Source: Suillus spraguei (taxonomy: Eukaryota > Basidiomycota > Agaricomycetes > Boletales > Suillaceae). From it: a stretch of 64,000 nucleotides of DNA. Location: NCBI GenBank assembly GCA_016800925.1, contig JABCPU010000307.1, forward strand, positions 16,729-80,728, written 5' to 3'. Numbering within the stretch: the stretch's first letter is position 1; each line of letters starts with the position of its first letter. This document shows, piece after piece, positions 61,342 to 64,000 of the stretch. The position numbers and the translations under genes are program-made. The notes under the pieces were generated by a model that searched no databases, had not been told where the DNA came from, and saw only the letters and a list, made by a program, of their open reading frames with translations.

Positions 61342-62545
61342 ACCCCAGTAATGAGACTGGTTGAAGTATCAGACAATGTGAGCTGACTTTGTTGCCATTT
61401 TTTTCATAGTGGGGTACAAGGCAATCTTTCCAATGATAGTATTGAGACCATGCAAAAAGCATGTAAGAGTCTGAATTATGGTCATCAAGATAAATCTATA
61501 CTTCTTGAGCTGGATTGAACTTACAATGACCCAGTGATATTCAGATTTAAACTTGTGACGGAAAGACTGCATAACCATTGGATCATCCATTGTCAAAGCA
61601 ATTATATTCTTCCCATTTTCTATCTCCATATTTTTCAGCACCTTTTCACGATCTCCAAATATTTATCAGCAGAGCCTCAATGTCCAGTGAGCTCAATAAG
61701 ACTTAAGACAGTTGGGTACTGCCCAACCTCTGCTGCAACAGAACTGTAGAGGCTTTGACGGATCAAGTCCTCTCATCCATCAAAGAGAAGTGTCAACCTC
61801 TGCCTCTTCTTCAGACGGTCTATCTCTTCAATTGAAACTTGTGCGTATTCAGAGTCCATGATTGTATGCAATAAGACATAACATGTGGAGGCACATATGA
61901 TGGCCAAATATAGTTGATAAACTCGAGAAAGTATGAATTTTCACTGACAGAAAATGGACTGTTACTGTGAATGACATAGCTATATGAAGTGAGGATGCAA
62001 GCATACACAAACATAGACTAAGCTGAGCTCACTGAAACAGCTTCATATTTGCAGTTTCTCGCTTCACAGCAGTCAATGCATGATCAACGTAATTATCGAG
62101 TGTGCTAGACTTCCTTTTTTGATGATAGCACTTGTTCCGATGTTAGATTGATTGATTGGAGCAACATCCAAAGCAGGTGTGTCTGAGTCACAGAAAAGTG
62201 ATGCTTCTATCAGGCCAATGGCAGCACCTTTCTGTAATGAGACTCCTGCAAGCTTCATTGCAGACAGATGGTGGAGCATCCAGGCACTCTTTTGGGTTTG
62301 TGAGATGTAAAAGACAGTGGTTATCTTGGCCTTCAATGCATTGACCACTGCCACTGGTTGAAGTACAATAGTTGCACTTCCAGAATTTTGATGGGATTTA
62401 TTATCAACTCACTCGTTCGAGTTCCTTGAAGTTATCAGTTAGGATTTTGGCTGGTGGGTGGCCACCTGGATATTTTTTGGTACACATTTTGAGACAAGTT
62501 TCAAGTGTAGCCTGAAGATAGTGCAAATAATATGGTTCAACTTGA
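61342..62545 (-). pseudogene. hAT (BED-finger, DUF659-type) transposase relic, N-terminal half
   Basis: Minus-strand pieces in order: KMCTKKYPGGHPP, ILTDNFKELERVS, a BED-like finger FWKCNYC...HLTNPKECLDAP, then KKRQRLTLLFDG-stop-ED, SSVAAEVGQYPTVLSLIELT, NGKNIIALTMDDPMVMQSFR, FLHGLNTIIGKI and YFNQSHYWGG right up to the LTR edge. Stops include TGA where Trp (LFDGWED) and Arg (TGHRGSADKY) are usual. The C-terminal half (dimerisation domain) is not adjacent. Confidence 0.72.
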
Positions 62546-63780
62546 ACAAATGTAAAAGAAACATGGTAATATTGTTACTGTGATCTAATAAGTGAATTAA
62601 TGGCAAATCTGTGTAGGAACACTGTGATGAGCTTGTCCAAGTCGCCCCCTGGACCTCTGGTACTACTACTAGTTGTGCCAAGTTTTGCCAGGACCCCTGA
62701 GATATTGCCGGCAATTGCCAAAATGGCACAACTGGCGCGGTGCAATGGCGCAGTATTGCCAACAACACTACCTACAGGTGACCTCCAGGTGCATGGACAG
62801 GGTTGACTACTCAGATAAGGAAAACAAACTGGAAGTCATACATGCCTCGCAGCTCTACATTTCTGCAATATGATTCAGAATTCGTACCCTAACTTACTCA
62901 AAGTTCAGAGCCAGACGTTAATGAAGAAAAATGCTGTAAGGCTGTGTAAGGCGATGGTGGGTTTGGCAGGGAATTGTGAATGGAAAGAGAGACAAATGAT
63001 GAGTAAGAGTGGATAGCGACAAAGACAGATTGGCATAGTAGGATACGCATAGGGCTAGACTTTTTGAGACAAGTAATAAGATAGTATCCAGCACAGCTTA
63101 CATCAGCACATTGAAGGCCTTGCTATCACTCAAATTATGGGCACATAGATTTATTTCTAATGTAATTGGATCCTAGGAACTATTGAATAGAAGTATAGCT
63201 TAAATTACTAGGAAGCAGAAAATGAAAAATCTTCAAAACTGGAGGAGATTTTTGTCGTCCAAGAAGTTTTGTCCCATTCAATCAGAAAGTGGTTTATGAT
63301 GCTGTAGCGAACAAAGTCACGCTGACCATGAAAATGCCGTTTTACGCAAGTGTCTCGTTACTGTCTACAGCAGTACCGAGAAAACCCCTATAGTGAGCAT
63401 TACCCCTTTTCGCTTTGCTGGTACCTTTTTTCGCTCTGTGGATCCTTGCCCCTTACCAAATCTCGCTACTGATGTCCTCCTGTCCATTCCATTTCCATCT
63501 AAGATCCATTGGTGCGTAGCATATTCGTTTCTGCCATTACTAAAGCTATGGCAAGACTTACCCTACCATCCGTGACACCGCTTGCTCGCTGTGGGTGCCT
63601 CTTAGCTAAATATCTCTATCTCGCTACCATTCTCGCTATGTATTCCGGCTGTTCACAGTACATGTTAAAAAGGACTTCTTCGCACATTCCGGTACTTTTA
63701 CTTTTCCTTCTATGGTACACACGGTACTTAGGAATTGTCACCACTACTGTTCTCTTAAGAAATTGTTTTACTGCTGCACG
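62546..63780. other. No gene seen
   Basis: Short frames only; nothing recognisable. From about 63370 the plus strand becomes pyrimidine-rich with recurring CGCT words leading into the minisatellite. Confidence 0.45.
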
Positions 63781-63789
63781 CACCACCGC

Positions 63790-63900
63790 TCTTACCGCTT
63801 TCCCACGCTTCACCGCTTGCGCTACGCTTTCCCACGCTTCACCGCTTGCGCTAACGCTTTCCCACGCTTCACTGCTTGCGCTACGCTTTCCCACGCTTAT
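63790..63900. repeat. 29-30-bp minisatellite, about four units
   Basis: CGCTTTCCCACGCTTCACCG followed by CTTGCGCTA recurs at 63796, 63825, 63855 and 63884. The remaining 100 bp to the window end continue the same word usage in degenerate form. Confidence 0.8.
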
Positions 63901-64000
63901 CGCTATGCTTCACCACTTGTTTTACCGGCCAATTTTCCACGCCTTACCGCAGTTTTTACCACTTTCGCTATACCTGCTTGTCTACCCGCTTTCCGCGCTT

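Overview
This is nuclear DNA from a filamentous basidiomycete, most likely an Agaricomycete. The gene pieces have the short introns (about 45-60 bp, GT...AG) and protein signatures of mushroom-forming fungi. There are chromodomain Ty3/gypsy elements, DUF659-type hAT relics, a Tad-like LINE end, a mariner-like fragment and many satellites. I cannot name the species. I saw no rRNA, tRNA, CRISPR or bacterial-type signals.

Layout. 0-5.4 kb: unassigned edge sequence, a fold-back element, several tandem repeat families and one lineage-specific hypothetical gene. 5.5-15.6 kb: a mosaic of broken housekeeping genes, namely a TAO3/Mor2-like N-terminal piece, the 3' part of an amidase, an unknown membrane-protein piece, a 5'-truncated methyltransferase, REV1 without its N-terminus and with an in-frame stop, SEC23 without its N-terminus and with several frame breaks, and an adenylation-carrier piece. 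16.2-18.3 kb: a LINE 3' end and the C-terminal half of a hAT transposase. 18.6-42.4 kb: a giant inverted repeat with two 10,661-bp arms around a 2,494-bp spacer. Every mirrored pair of positions I checked sums to 61079, so the arms have no net length difference, and all mirrored reading frames are identical. Each arm holds an AP-3 sigma piece, RPN7 with an internal stop, a cysteine-motif gene, the first ~125 codons of REV1, a PP2C-type phosphatase, a cysteine-rich membrane protein and the 5' part of an amidase. The spacer holds a mariner-like fragment and two unassigned frames.

42.4-48.9 kb: satellites (151-bp, 48-bp, 178-bp, 85-bp and ~12-bp units), a solo LTR and a second fold-back. 48.9-61.3 kb: two chromodomain gypsy elements tail to tail without 3' LTRs, plus an internally deleted derivative sharing an LTR. 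61.3-62.6 kb: the N-terminal half of a hAT transposase, cut by the LTR. 62.6-64 kb: nothing recognised except a 29-bp minisatellite.

How it fits together. The genes do not form a pathway. Most are pieces of single-copy housekeeping genes, so functional copies presumably lie elsewhere. The amidase and REV1 are each divided between the 7.7-13 kb mosaic and the palindrome arms, which suggests that both come from one ancestral locus that was broken and reshuffled. Only the phosphatase and much of the cysteine-rich protein look intact. The main themes are inverted duplication at several scales and gene decay, which would fit an accessory, pericentromeric or subtelomeric-type compartment. An assembly artefact cannot be excluded for the perfect palindrome.
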